Positions 23,017 to 34,800 of a stretch of DNA of 64,000 nt are shown here, piece by piece. The stretch spans positions 310,001 to 374,000 of the forward strand of contig MU119221.1 of assembly GCA_014904845.1 (NCBI GenBank). Reading direction: 5' to 3'. The position numbers were made by a program, and so were the translations under genes. The notes beneath the pieces were generated by a model. It was not told where the DNA came from and searched no databases. It saw nothing but the letters and a program-made list of their open reading frames with translations. The DNA comes from Acephala macrosclerotiorum (Eukaryota; Ascomycota; Leotiomycetes; Helotiales; Mollisiaceae). Within the stretch, counting starts at the first letter, position 1, and the number at the start of each line of letters is the position of its first letter.

Positions 23017-25214
23017 ATGGGTCAACAAGTTAGCAAGGACATACGCTCCCGGTTGGAGCACTGCACTTTGGAGGAATTGCTGATTGACGACAAGGTGATT
23101 TCGTTCGGCTCGTTGGGAGAACTCCGCACGCTAACTGCGCGTAGTATGTCGAGGAGCTTGAACGGCATCTCCCAGGGCTGCCCAAGAGATCGCACAACAA
23201 TCTTGCTAAAATTTTGGCATCATGGGAGAATACACTGTCCAAAGACAGTAACTCAGGATCCCAGCCCAATCCGCCGCCTAAGGGCGGGAATTCATCGCCC
23301 AAGGACAGGAATTCCCGAACATGCAAACTCGGTTCATTATGGTCAATTCAACCCAAAGACATCAGCATCCCTCAGAGCGTTGCAGAGGTCCTCAAACAAA
23401 ACCACTGTAATCTTTTACGCCAGTCGTCTAAAAACGGTGTCGACCTTCAGTCTCCGGCGGATTACTACGAATACACGTGTAATGTGGAAACAGGTCGCAC
23501 GCTTGACAAGATCTTATGGAGATTCCTGACAACTTTCTATTATGACCTCATCTCAGAGCTCGACGCTACAAAGCAGCGACTTTCTACAACTGAAAATGGT
23601 GGCGTTGCCTTTGTGGTTGCCGTAGTTTGTCGATCAGGGAAGCATGACCCTGATACCGTTCGGGAGAAAGTGATAGGCTGGGCAAAGGTCGGTCGCAGAT
23701 ACCGTGGATTTATGGATGCCCTATGTTCTGGATGCTTAATTCTGTTTCCTGAGAGAACCAGCGACCTTGTGTAAGTCATACTATCTGTTGTTGGGAACAT
23801 TTCTGAGTCTTTCAAAGCTGGGAGCAGTACGTGCCAATTAAAGGGGACACGTTTGCCAAGGTGATCCAGTTCCTTCGAGACCTTGGCATTGTTTACAAAT
23901 GTGAGAAAGAAGGCTGGAATGATCTGAGCGACAAAATCCTACAAGCTCTCCGCGAACCTTTTCGGAGCTTTATCTCTTTTCAATTTCAACCTGGCCAGCA
24001 ATCTCAAATCGGATGGGCTGCGATCTCCTCGCTTGCACAAGTTCCTGGCGATGCCGACATACATAGACCTGGACTATCGATACTCAGTTGCGACCCAGTA
24101 GAAGAAATCCAAGATATGGGCATAGATAACCCATCATCAAGCAAGACACTTGATTCAAGAGCTCTACCAAGGCTGGCCGCGAATCGGGTAATTAAAACGA
24201 AACGAAAAAAAGGTTCTACATCCGTGAGGCGACAGCTGCAGAGCTTCGCCAAATATCTTACGGCTCACCAGACGCCTCGTCCGGAGAAGAGTCTTCCATT
24301 GGTAGTTCGCCAGAGTCACCATGCGTCAAGAGCTCACAGGTCTGAGATACAGCATGAGACTCATGGAAGGGATCCTCAGGGCCAGTTTCCTCGAGCCCCG
24401 ACACAATGTTGGGCGTCCGCTCCCAACGATCCCGGGCAGCGACACTTGGCAACGAATCATCAGGACGACAGTTTGCCATCATTCCAATTGCCCACCAACG
24501 ATCAGCTACGGAAGCCGGTCAGTGACATCTCATTGAATGCAACGAACATCCATGACGTGGATCAGCAGAGAACAGGAGAATCTATTTCCGATACTTTGAG
24601 GCTTGAGCGAATAGGCATCAGCACAATCAGCGCTGTCTTAAATAACAATACTTCAACCACCGCCCTTGCGACCGCGCAAGACTCACTTCAAGGCTCAGAA
24701 GACGGCTGCACAGAGACAGTTTCCGGCGTTGCAGGTACAGAGAATTCCCGGTTTCAACGTTGCCTGCTAACTGTAATCAGGTCAGAAGTGTTTAGATAAG
24801 GCAACCGCATGCCAGACCAAACTGTATCTTGGGTGCGATAAAGACACTCTTTGTCGGATAGTTCGCGAACGGCCTACCGATATATCAGGAAATATTTGGT
24901 TCGGTTGCCCGCCGGGGTATCGGCCATTTGTTTCACTGAGACTGCCAAAATCATTGGGCAAGACTGTTAAGCTATCTAGTCAAGAGGTTCATCAGCCTGA
25001 GCCTTCCCCAGATGCTGGTAGTACATTTACCGCTCTATACTTGATCAAATTAGGGGATTTATGCCAATTGATTCAAAGAGATGGATTTGGTACGATATTT
25101 TGGAACGACTCTAGGGAGGGCGACGATGCGATTGTATCGGTGGAAGTCGTAGATGAAGGATTAATGGCAGAATTTATTCAAGTTGGCATAGTACTGAATG
25201 GCTTGCAGCAGTAG
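23017..25214 (+). CDS. Large hypothetical protein with candidate N-myristoylation signal
   Basis: Four exons: 23017-23094, 23145-23768, 23828-24734 and 24781-25214, about 680 residues. The N-terminus MGQQVSKD fits an N-myristoylation signal, suggesting membrane attachment. A helical first part (YVEELERHLPGLPKRSHNN, then VAFVVAVVCRSGKHD, then GFMDALCSGCLILF) is followed by a long disordered Ser/Gln-rich middle and a folded C-terminus (NIWFGCPPGYRPFVSLRLPK). Introns 1 and 3 are canonical. Intron 2 needs a GTGTAAG donor to keep frame. No family was recognised. It is convergent with the next gene, 73 bp away. Confidence 0.62.
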
Positions 25215-25287
25215 ATAAACAGAAAATAAGACTACAAATGACCAAGTTAGGAACCTTGCTAGACACTAAGGTGACATTTGCAGTAGC

Positions 25288-26121
25288 CTACGTAGCTAAT
25301 ACACCTTCGTCTCTTAAAATCTTTACAGCGTCCGATAAGCTCTTCACCCGGGTATCGGTGGCTTTGATATGGCCAGTTGAATATTGAACGCACCGTGTCT
25401 CCCCAGTCTTATCGACTAAGCCATCCTTAACGGTGACAGACCATCCTGTTTCTCGTAGTATGACGTGCCCTCTCCTCCCGTCCCTTACCTCTGCCGCCAC
25501 CTTGTCCTCTTGAAGCAAAAGACTGCCGATATCGAAAGAGAACTCAATCATCTTCCCCGCTTGACCTTGTATTGCCTCAAGCCCCAAAGTATTTTCCAAG
25601 CCCATGGTCCAAAGGCAGTCGGTGAACTCCGTAAAGAAGTTACGATCGATGTTTCCAACACTAACTGGCGGACCTTCGCGAAACTCGGAGGGGAATAGAA
25701 GGGTATTTCTCTTCTCGCCTTCGGTCATACGGCTAGCTGCATCCACCGAGATAATGTGAGGATGGATTTTCTGTAAATCGATGTCGGAAATGCGAGTAGG
25801 TCTGGTCCAGTACCCGAGCGGTTCCGTTATGCTGATGCCAAAGAGTATTTGCCCTTCAGGGATCGTCGTATGGCGATGGAGGAGTCGCAGTCGGAAATGG
25901 TTCTGGGCGTTGTATTTTGCAATTATTGCACAGAGTCCTTTAAATCCATCGGATAATATGTCTATCTGAGGAAATGCGGTGTCCGGGGGGAATCGATTGT
26001 GACTACCCTGGATCAGCAAGAAGTCTGCGAGCATGGAGCATGGCGTATGAACTAACAGTCTTGTTGAGGTGATCAACGTCTCCTCAGTAATGTTCGCACT
26101 GAACCGTAGAATATCTGCCAT
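25288..26121 (-). CDS. Conserved fungal hypothetical protein
   Basis: Intronless, 277 residues, starting MADILRFSANITEETLITST. It has a conserved-looking centre (HFRLRLLHRHTTIPEGQILF, then GYWTRPT, then HPHIISVDAASRM). I know similar HFRLRLLHRHT proteins as widespread ascomycete hypotheticals without assigned function. Composition is globular, with no membrane helix or signal peptide. The ATG at 26121 is the only sensible start. Confidence 0.65.
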   Translation of the reverse strand: MADILRFSANITEETLITSTRLLVHTPCSMLADFLLIQGSHNRFPPDTAFPQIDILSDGFKGLCAIIAKYNAQNHFRLRLLHRHTTIPEGQILFGISITEPLGYWTRPTRISDIDLQKIHPHIISVDAASRMTEGEKRNTLLFPSEFREGPPVSVGNIDRNFFTEFTDCLWTMGLENTLGLEAIQGQAGKMIEFSFDIGSLLLQEDKVAAEVRDGRRGHVILRETGWSVTVKDGLVDKTGETRCVQYSTGHIKATDTRVKSLSDAVKILRDEGVLAT

Positions 26122-26760
26122 CTCAATGAAAGATGTCTTGTGCTGGTCAAGAAGGGCTTTGGAGAAAGGTTATTGAGAACGAAAAACGATGGAGTCAGTT
26201 TGAGGCATTTACGTTTAAGTGCCATGTGATTTAGTCGATGATCCGATACTAACCGAAAAGGCCCGGTACATTTAGGCTCCAATCTACAACGCGGCCGTAA
26301 AATTTTCGAGCCTGATGCGAGTAGCGAGGGTCTCTCGAAAAGACGAGCACTTATCATAAGTTTCGACGAAATTTCGACGCCCTGCGACTTGATATTCTGT
26401 GCGCCTGACCCATTGACTGTCCCACGTACTTTGAAAGATTGATTTAGTGCGGTATACCCTTGCATAATAAGCTGATGACGTGACGTGGCTCAGGGATCAT
26501 GATTTGCAGGGGTGTGGGACATTGGCCTTGCATGTGACGTATTCTGAGATGCGATCCGGTGAAATGTGAGAAAACCTAGTAAACACGACTTTCTAAATTT
26601 CAAAAGTACCACGACAGACATTCGCATTTCCGCATTCGACGAAAGAAATGTCGCAATAACAGAATTCAAAGTACATTTTTTTTTCAACACCAGGATTGGA
26701 CTACTAGGGTACACTGGTTTACCGTCGATTTAAATCATCGGCTGTAGAATATTTACTGTC
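26122..26760. other. Intergenic edge of the second A+T block
   Basis: No supported gene. Minus-strand frames here lack protein-like composition. Base composition declines into the A+T block from about 26740. Confidence 0.5.
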
Positions 26761-29190
26761 TATTCTCGTTATATAAAAAAGATGGCTATAACTATTATAA
26801 ACAATTATACTATATATAGTTGTTTTTGGCGATTTTTATTTTTTTATGAAATAGTTTTTTTATTAATAAACTATTTTTATAATTGAAATTAAATATTAAT
26901 AAATAAATAAATAAATAAATATTATTTATAAAAATTAAAATATAAATAAAATAATATAAATTTTTAAAATTAAAAAAAAAATTTAATTAATTAAATAAAT
27001 TTTTTTAAAAAATATAATATTATAAAAATAAATAAGTATATATAATATAAAAAAAGATTTATTGAATAAAAAGCTCGATTATATATAGATAATAAAGATC
27101 ACGTGCGTAGTACGTGAATATGGAAAGTTTCTCGTAATATATAATAGTAAAACGTTTCTCGTATTTCACGTCGTGTTTTACTTTAAACGATTTGATTTTA
27201 AATTAATATATTTTAATATTTATTTATTATAATAAATTTTTTATATTTATTTATTAATTTAATTTTTTTTAATTTTAATTATTTACATTTATAAAAAATT
27301 TTCGAATTTTTTTTTTATATAATTTATTATTTATAAATAAAAAATTTTTAATTTTAATATTAATAATATAATAAATTATATAAATTGTATTATATTTTTT
27401 AAAATTAATAAATTTTTATATATAATTATATTTAAAATATTATTTTTATTTTTATTTTTTTTTAATAATTTATTATTAATAAAATTTATATTTAAATTTA
27501 AATTTTTTTTATAAATTTAAATAATTATAAATTTTTTTTTAAATTTTTAATAAAAATTAAAAAAAAAATTAAATATTATAAAAAAAAAATTAAAAATTTT
27601 TTTTTTTAAAAAATTATAAAAATTAAATAATAATAAATTTTTAATTTTTAAATTTTATAAAATATTTATAAATTATTATAAATTATTATTAAAAATATTT
27701 ATTTTTAATAATATTTATTTTTAATAATATTTTTAATTTATATTATTTTAATTATTTTTAATTTATAATTAATTTATATAATTTTATATATTAATAAAAA
27801 TTATTATTTATTTATATTTAATATTATTAAATATAATTATTAATTATTTATTTTAAAAATTAATATTAAATTTTTTTTATATATAATATTAATATTTTTA
27901 ATAATAAAAATAATTACGTAATAATTTCGAATTAATATATAATCGATTTAATAAAATTAAATTAAATATTATTAAATTTTGAATTATAAATTTTTTTTAA
28001 ATATATTTTTATTTTAAATATTAAAAAGTGCGAGTATAATATTAGTTTAGTAGTCACGTGAGGCACTAGGCCAGATTGGGACTAGCGCCGCTTGCGCTAG
28101 AGTTGAGATTATATTTTTTAACTCTTGCGCGCTTATTAAATTTACAATTTACAATTAATTAACGAATTATTTAGTTTATTTGTTTGTTTCGTTTTTAATT
28201 TATTACTAGTAATAAGTATCCCTAGTAATATTAATAAAAAGTTTATTAATTTAATAATTTTTAATTTTAATAATTTTTTAATTTTAAATTTTTTTAAAAT
28301 ATTTAAATTTAAAATTTAAAATTTAAAATTTAAAATAGAAATAAATTAAATAAATTATTAATATTAAAAATTTTATAATTTTTTATAAAATTTATAAAAT
28401 AAAATATATATTGTAGAAAGACAATAGAGCACAAAGTAAAAAGGCCTAACTGTAGATCAGTTCGTCTTAGTCAGTAGACTAAATTTATTCGAAGTAATTC
28501 GTAATCCGTAAATCAATCAATTAATCAATCAAAGTAGAAGTAAAAAGAGTTATTGATTAGTTTATAGTGAGCGAAAGCTCTTTATGTACTAGAAGACACG
28601 TGACCAGCACTGCCCTCGAAACTAGCTATTTACAAGGATTTTTAAAGAGAGAGCATATAATTTTATTATAATATTAAATAAAAAAAAAAATTTATTTATT
28701 AATTAATTTATTTACGAATTAATAAAAAAAAAAAATTTTAAAAAATAAAAAAAAATTTAATTTTATAATTAAAAAACTTTATAATATTTTTTTAATAATA
28801 TAATTATAATTAAATTAAATTTAATATAAAAATATAAAATTTTTTAAATAAAAAATAAATTTAAAAAAATTTATTATAATAATATTAAATAATTTTAAAA
28901 TTAAAAATATTATTTATTTTATTATTTTATATTTTTAAAAACGAATATATAATAAATAAATATTTTAATTAAAATAAAAAAACGATTAAAAATTAAATTA
29001 AATTTTTTTTTTAATTAAATTATTAAAATATTTTATAAAAATTAAATTTTAATTTTAAATTATTAATATTTATATTTATATAAAAAACGTAATAAATATT
29101 ATTATTAATATTAATATTTTTATTATTATTTTTAATTATATAATAAAAATAAAAATAAAATATATTATTAAATTTTTTTATATTTATAAT
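26761..29190. repeat. Second A+T-rich block with three less degraded islands
   Basis: About 2.4 kb of almost pure A+T, again with many of the remaining cytosines in CpG. Islands of mixed composition stand out at about 27070-27190, 28025-28215 and 28410-28650. The second holds the inverted pair TAGCGC/GCGCTA and the third holds many TCAAT/AATCA repeats. These may be older flanks or LTR remnants, but I cannot identify an element. Interpreted as RIP-degraded repeats. Confidence 0.72.
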
Positions 29191-29452
29191 ATTTTAAATG
29201 CGCAGGATTTGCTCTTTAGATCTATCTTCTATTCAAAACGAACTGGACAACCTCCCTGATTCCGTGTTTCACTCTAATCGGACAAGTCGGACATCCACGC
29301 ATCTTTGCCAAAGATCACTATTGCGCAAGTCTCAGCGATGTGCCCGCAGCACAACCCGTGAAAAATTTTGGTGGGGTTTGACAATGGTGTCATGTGATTA
29401 TGCTTGCTGCGCTAAGCATGTATTGGACATCACCGCAGCCACAAGGCGGCGG

Positions 29453-29910
29453 TTACGAGCCTACAGACATAAGTCCGTGCTTTTAGGGTATTTTGCGCAT
29501 AAAACATTCAATTAATGAACAACCATTAATCTAATTAGGAGTAGACCACCTATGACGCTTCATTAAGGCATGGACCTAATGCTTTTGCTTTAAAATTAAG
29601 TCATTTATCTATTGCTGTGGTATGCGGTCCCATTTTCCCGTGACTATAGCCTTTATCTTTGCCACGTAGTCGGCTGCTTTTGGCGGCGGTGAAGGGCTTG
29701 CTTGATCCTTCTCCAGCACTTTTCAATAGGGTTCATATCAGGACTCGTAGAAGGATGAGACATAAGGATAATGCCGTGCTTTGTGCCGTACTTGGCACAG
29801 TAGTTTCGAATTCTGGAGTTGAGGGAGGCATAGTGGGGTAATTTGGATTTGGCGGGTGCGACTCGCTAAAAATACCTTGAAAACACGGACTTATGTCTGT
29901 AGGCTCGTTA
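29453..29910. mobile_element. Tc1/mariner-derived deletion element with TTA flanks
   Basis: Inverted ends CGAGCCTACAGACATAAGTC (from 29456) and its complement (ending 29907) bound a 452-bp element, with TTA immediately outside both ends. On the minus strand at about 29830-29670 the interior encodes a transposase scrap: LNSRIRNYCAKYGTKHGIIL followed by HPSTSPDMNPIEKCWRRIK, the C-terminal DDE signature of Tc1/mariner transposases. Upstream catalytic parts are missing, so it is non-autonomous. A related, shorter element lies at 55319-55591. Confidence 0.75.
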
Positions 29911-30392
29911 CAGCCACAAGTCCCTAGCCACGGCGGCTGATAATATGTGTATGAAAAAGTCAGTTTGGGCTCACAGGGTCATTGAGCAGGTGTGCACAGC
30001 ACAAGTTCTTTGCCTGCAGTTGATGCTTCACTCCAGCCGCATCGAAGAGAGCAGCGAGAAAATCGACACGATTCAACGCTTCAGTATCTTGATTTGTTGC
30101 TCGATTTCGAGGGGACAGCAGCGAACAGAATATACTACAAGCGAAGAAAGATATAGAGGCTTTCCTTGGGAGTGTACAAAGAAGATAGATCGCCTTGTCC
30201 TAACAAGGGCGTAGGATCACGTGCAGGCTTTGCCCCTCCGTTGCAATTATCACCAGCGAAGCCGATAGGGCGGATAGGCTACGCCTAGTGCACTGCCTTT
30301 GCCTGCCGATTGTGCCCACGATCCAGTCATTGGGGGTTTCAAATTTGTAGTATACGGTGGAATCCAGCAAACCCGCCACGCTTTTCTAAACT
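29911..30392. other. Intergenic, no gene seen
   Basis: Short frames only. The region lies between the transposon remnant and the 3' end of the AT-hook gene and has normal composition. Nothing can be assigned. Confidence 0.45.
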
Positions 30393-30980
30393 CTAACTCT
30401 TTTTTTTTGGCCTCCCTCTCTTCTTGGGAGATGGAGCCTCACCAGAGCTGCCATGGTTGTCGCCCTCCTCTAGTTGCTCCTTATCCTCCTCACTCTCTTC
30501 CCCATTCTCTTCCTCATCCTGATCTTCAGCCCTTCCATCATTACCACCACCTGCAGGACCTCCCTCATCCATTTCCATCTCTTCAAGCACCAGCGCTCCT
30601 CCATTAGGAGACAGCCTACACTCTGGATGTCCCGGAGACTTGAATCTCCGAAGGACCAAGGCATTATCCACAGCCTCCTCTAGCACCGCCCAGTTAACCT
30701 TCCACCCAGTGTGGTAAGGCTTGTGTTCCAGCTCAAACCTCATCCACCTATACAATATTCCAGCGCCAGCTGCATTCACAGCTTGGTATGCATATGGGTG
30801 GTGGCGCCAAGTCCACCATTCCTCCCTCAGCACAAAGTCGCATGGTCGCAGAATTCACCTTTAGGCTGCCTTGGATACCAGATGGAGAAGAGGTGGTTTA
30901 TCTGCATGATGGTATGTCGTTCTAAGTGAAAATCAGCTTCTGGGCTCTACAGTAAGAACCGAGCAGGACTTACCAGCCAT
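30393..30980 (-). CDS. AT-hook protein with acidic tail, small three-exon gene
   Basis: Proposed exons are 30980-30974, 30921-30879 and 30825-30393, in phase throughout, giving 160 residues. The first half is aromatic-rich (EEWWTWRHHPYAYQAVNAAG, then HTGWKVNWAVLEEAV). A strongly acidic stretch (DQDEEENGEESEEDKEQLEE) precedes a C-terminal AT-hook core KKRGRPKKKS, which binds the minor groove of A+T-rich DNA. The last exon is well supported by composition. The two upstream exons rest on splice consensus only, and the second intron ends in a weak GCTGAG acceptor. Confidence 0.55.
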
Positions 30981-31815
30981 AATGTTCAGCTGTTTCAGAT
31001 CACGGCTTCGAAAGTCGATGGTTTTGAGCTTTAGATGATCAAGGGAGCTTCGAATGGCCAGTGGAGATTGTGATTGATGGTAGAAGAAGAGTTTTCATGA
31101 AGCTCTGTTTGCTTTTGAGAAAAGCACTGTGTGATGCAGGAAGCCTTGCCTAGCCTGGTCAGGTGATTATGGTTTGTGTAACCCTGGGCCAGTAGTAGAG
31201 TCCCATACCATTCATTTGAAAAGCAACGGCTCTCGTTGCGTTCAGCTGTTGCGTTCTTGGGAATTCAAACAGCTCTGGCACAATCAACCACACCATCGAG
31301 CAGCCCGAATCCATCATCCGAGCATATTGTCACATTGTCTATCGAGTAGCATCCAGCAACTCCCTGACAGCTAGGTACCATCAACTCCGAGGTCTCAACC
31401 CCACATCGATGTGAACTCGGCTCGACGACGCGTGAGAAATTCACCCTTTGACAGCGATGACGGCTCGCCATTACGGGGTCCAGAAAACCAAGAGATCTCA
31501 GCAGCAGACAGCCACAGGTACATTAAGAAGCTACCAACGGCGAATGCGTGGTCAACGGCAATATTTATAACAATGTCATCTACTGACCTTCACTACTCTT
31601 GTCCAGGCTTCCAACCCGGACCTGCATCGTGATCCTGTGGCAACAGCGGGATTACATAGTCGCGCCGGCACCAGCGCTTCATCTTCCAGAATCTCGACCC
31701 ATCCTCTTCTGCTCCCTTCTTCATCACCAGCACCCGGCAACATCGCCCTTCCACGATTATCTATACGGTATATTTCCAACTCATAGCGCACTTTAGCGCA
31801 GTCTATTGTGCATCC
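30981..31815. other. Intergenic, no gene seen
   Basis: Likely the promoter side of the AT-hook gene and the 3' flank of the large chimeric gene. No coding frame with convincing composition. Confidence 0.45.
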
Positions 31816-34800
31816 TCATGATGCTGAGAGACACTCGTGAATGATCCCTCCCTTGCAATTTCCGCAGATCGTTATACAACACGGGCTACAGAATATCGCA
31901 TCTTCTCTCGTGCTGTACTCCCCGCAGTTTGAACAGATTTCTGGGATTATGCCAAGTTTCACCATTCTTTCCCCTAATAGCTTTCTATGCGTTATGGAAA
32001 GAGGTCCGAAAAGCCCCTCTCGCAGCTTTGAAGGGTCCTCCATACTATCATCGAGGACAGGGATCCACCTGACGTTTCCCAACCCTGCTCCTGCGCTTCG
32101 AACACAGTGGTGCGCGACATCCTGAGTATTGAAGTACAAGAGGCATCCGAGGCCTCTGATGCTAAGAGCCTTCTTAGCTTGCGTTTGGTAAGTCTCTTCG
32201 GCAAACCCTCTAAGGAGCTCTCCAATTCGGATTGAGCGCGCAGACCAATCTTCTTGCAAAGCCAGCCGAATGATGCCCACTGAGCGAATGAGCAATCCAG
32301 TCTCTAGTACGTCCGAAACATTCTGGAGACCAGCATAAATCTCTTTCTTAAGTTCCTTGGTGAGTTGAAGCTTGGATAGCCATGGTCCCTTCCAACTCAG
32401 CGCAACGCCAGCTGTAATCAACCCTTTCCCGAAGAGAACCACATCAGGCCGACCTTCATACTCGGGGAGTTGGAATGCGAATGGCTTCCCACACCGAAGG
32501 AGTGTGAGAGTCTCGTCCACAATCAGCACGACACCGGCTAATTCACAGGCCTTGCAGATGTTTAACCATTCTCTAGACGGCATGACTCGGCCATCCTTCC
32601 ACCGAACAATCTCCGTGATCAGTGCAAAGCAACCTTTGCTTCGAGCGGATCTCAGCTGTTTCGTAATAGAAACTATACTCTTGGTAGCTGTCTCGATTTC
32701 AATGTATGCTGTACCACATGCCGTCTGGCGGAATTTGGGGACAGGAGAATTGTTGGCGCCGGCGCCATATGACGATCCATAACTCCCGAGCGTGCAGGCA
32801 AAGTTAGGATGATCCCTACATTCGTCCAACACTTTAGGCGGTGGGGTAGAGTATATGGACGCAACCTGGAGGAGCGAGTGGAGAGAAAGCGGACTGATGT
32901 CGCTAACATGATGATGGAATCGAACAGGTATAGCATCAAAAAGACTGTTGAAATCTGCTTGGTATTTCTCAAGAAGTTCCCACTTTGCTTCGCCTTCGAA
33001 CGCTGCTGGATTTGCAGTGAAATCTATCCAGAGCTTTTTCACTTCCTCATCCGCGTGATGGCCTGAGACAGGGGACCTGGCAGTCAGGTACCTTCCGAAC
33101 CCACTGTGGAGATCAAGTTGGGGAAGCAAGTGCTGATTCAACTTGGCCCAACGACATTCCGGTGTTTCTTGTTTAATGTCACATTTGTGAACAACTTTGT
33201 AGTGGTGGACAAGGACTTCCGCAGGTTCCCCCTTAAAGTCTATGCCGCAGTCAAAACATTTTGACACTTGATGCTCACAAAACAATTCGTGGGACGCTAG
33301 ATCGTCCCGGACGATCTTTTTGCAATATTTGCAACTCAAATGGCGAATAATGGTTTGCAAAAGCTCGGGATTGCAAGATTTCGCGGGGCTTTCTGAGCCA
33401 TTCTGAATCGAACTCGCGCTTTTTGAGCCACCCTGAATCGATTCCGCCATAGCGAGAAGGACTTCCCAACGCTGCTTTGCCTTGCCACGTATAGGCTTCC
33501 CTTCTACCATCAAATCAACCAGGTTTTGGTCGGTTCCATTTTCATTCCAGATAAGATGGAGAATATCCCAACCTTCTTCTTTCATCTTAGCCCAGCGTTT
33601 CTTACAGTCTCCAGTATCAAACCCAGGAACACGACTTGACACCGTTTTGTTGATTCTTGCGTCGATAAGGACCGATCGAAGTAATAATTGGTCCGCTTCT
33701 TCTGTCCAAACTAGGGACTTCGAAACATTTGCTTTTACGAATGCCCATCTGATCCTGCAAGCTGTTCCAGTTCTACCATCAAACTCATGTGAGATATCCT
33801 CCCAATCCCGATCGCCTGGTTCCAACTCCGACAGCTTGTGATCATCCTCCTTCGTCCATCTCGTTCGAGCAACAGTTCCTACTTTTGTATCATTGCCTTG
33901 AAGTAATGATTCAAGTCTCTCAAATCTCCCTCTACAAGCATGCCCTGTTCTTTTGGGCATATATCTTGCGGCTTGTGTAAATGACAATCCGCCATTTAGA
34001 AGTTGTACCAATTTGTTGTCTTCTTCTGGGGACCATATACAAGCCCTGGATATAATTTGATGTCGTGCTTGACAAGTTTTCCAACCTTTGCCGGGAAAAT
34101 GGCTTGATACTACATCCCAAGATAATGGCCCTTTTTTAAGAAGAGCCAGCAATTGAGCGTCTTGCTCTATTGTCCAAGACTTAGAACATGCAAGAATGTT
34201 ATGCCTGTTGTTGAGCGCATTCCACGTTTTCGGTATTTCGACCAACATTTCCCCGATGGACAACCCTTTCTCCCTCAGAGTCAAAAGTTTTATATCTTCC
34301 TCCTCGGTCCATTTTGCATACTTGACCCCTTTCCGGATCAGAGACTCCTTAACGGCCTGGTGGCTACGACTCACCTCGTCATCGTCATCGTCATCGTCAT
34401 CGTCTTCGCCGTTATCATCCTCGTTGTCATCCTCGTTGTCATCCTCGTTGTCATCCTCGTTGTCATCCTCGTTGTCATCCTCGTTGTCATCCTCGTTGTC
34501 ATCCTCGTTGTCGTCGCTGTCACCTTCGTCTTCATTGCTAGGCCCCTAGGTATATATGAGCGAAGAATATCAATCAGGGAAATGCATCTCTTACCTGCAG
34601 ATATTCCTCCTTCCACTGAACGGTGTTTCGTTCATGATCGAAGACACCGGCTATATTCAACCAATTAGGCCGACGGACATGCAGAATCTCTGACCGAGAG
34701 AACTCCTGGTTGTAATCAACACTATAAAAGAATTCATTGCGTTTGACGATCTCGGGATCATCCAACTTCTGGCCAACTGTCTTGGGCTCCCACAACCATT

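Noticed and set aside
10541..29190. A+T blocks considered as mitochondrial or centromeric sequence
   Set aside because: No mitochondrial genes or tandem satellite are visible; decay of dispersed repeats explains them better.
34371..34616. Minus-strand frame with a long MTTR repeat
   Set aside because: It is the wrong reading frame of the 12-bp acidic repeat in the Myb/aminotransferase gene.
34153..34668. Plus-strand frames made of VVIL or SSSL repeats
   Set aside because: They are antisense readings of the same minisatellite.
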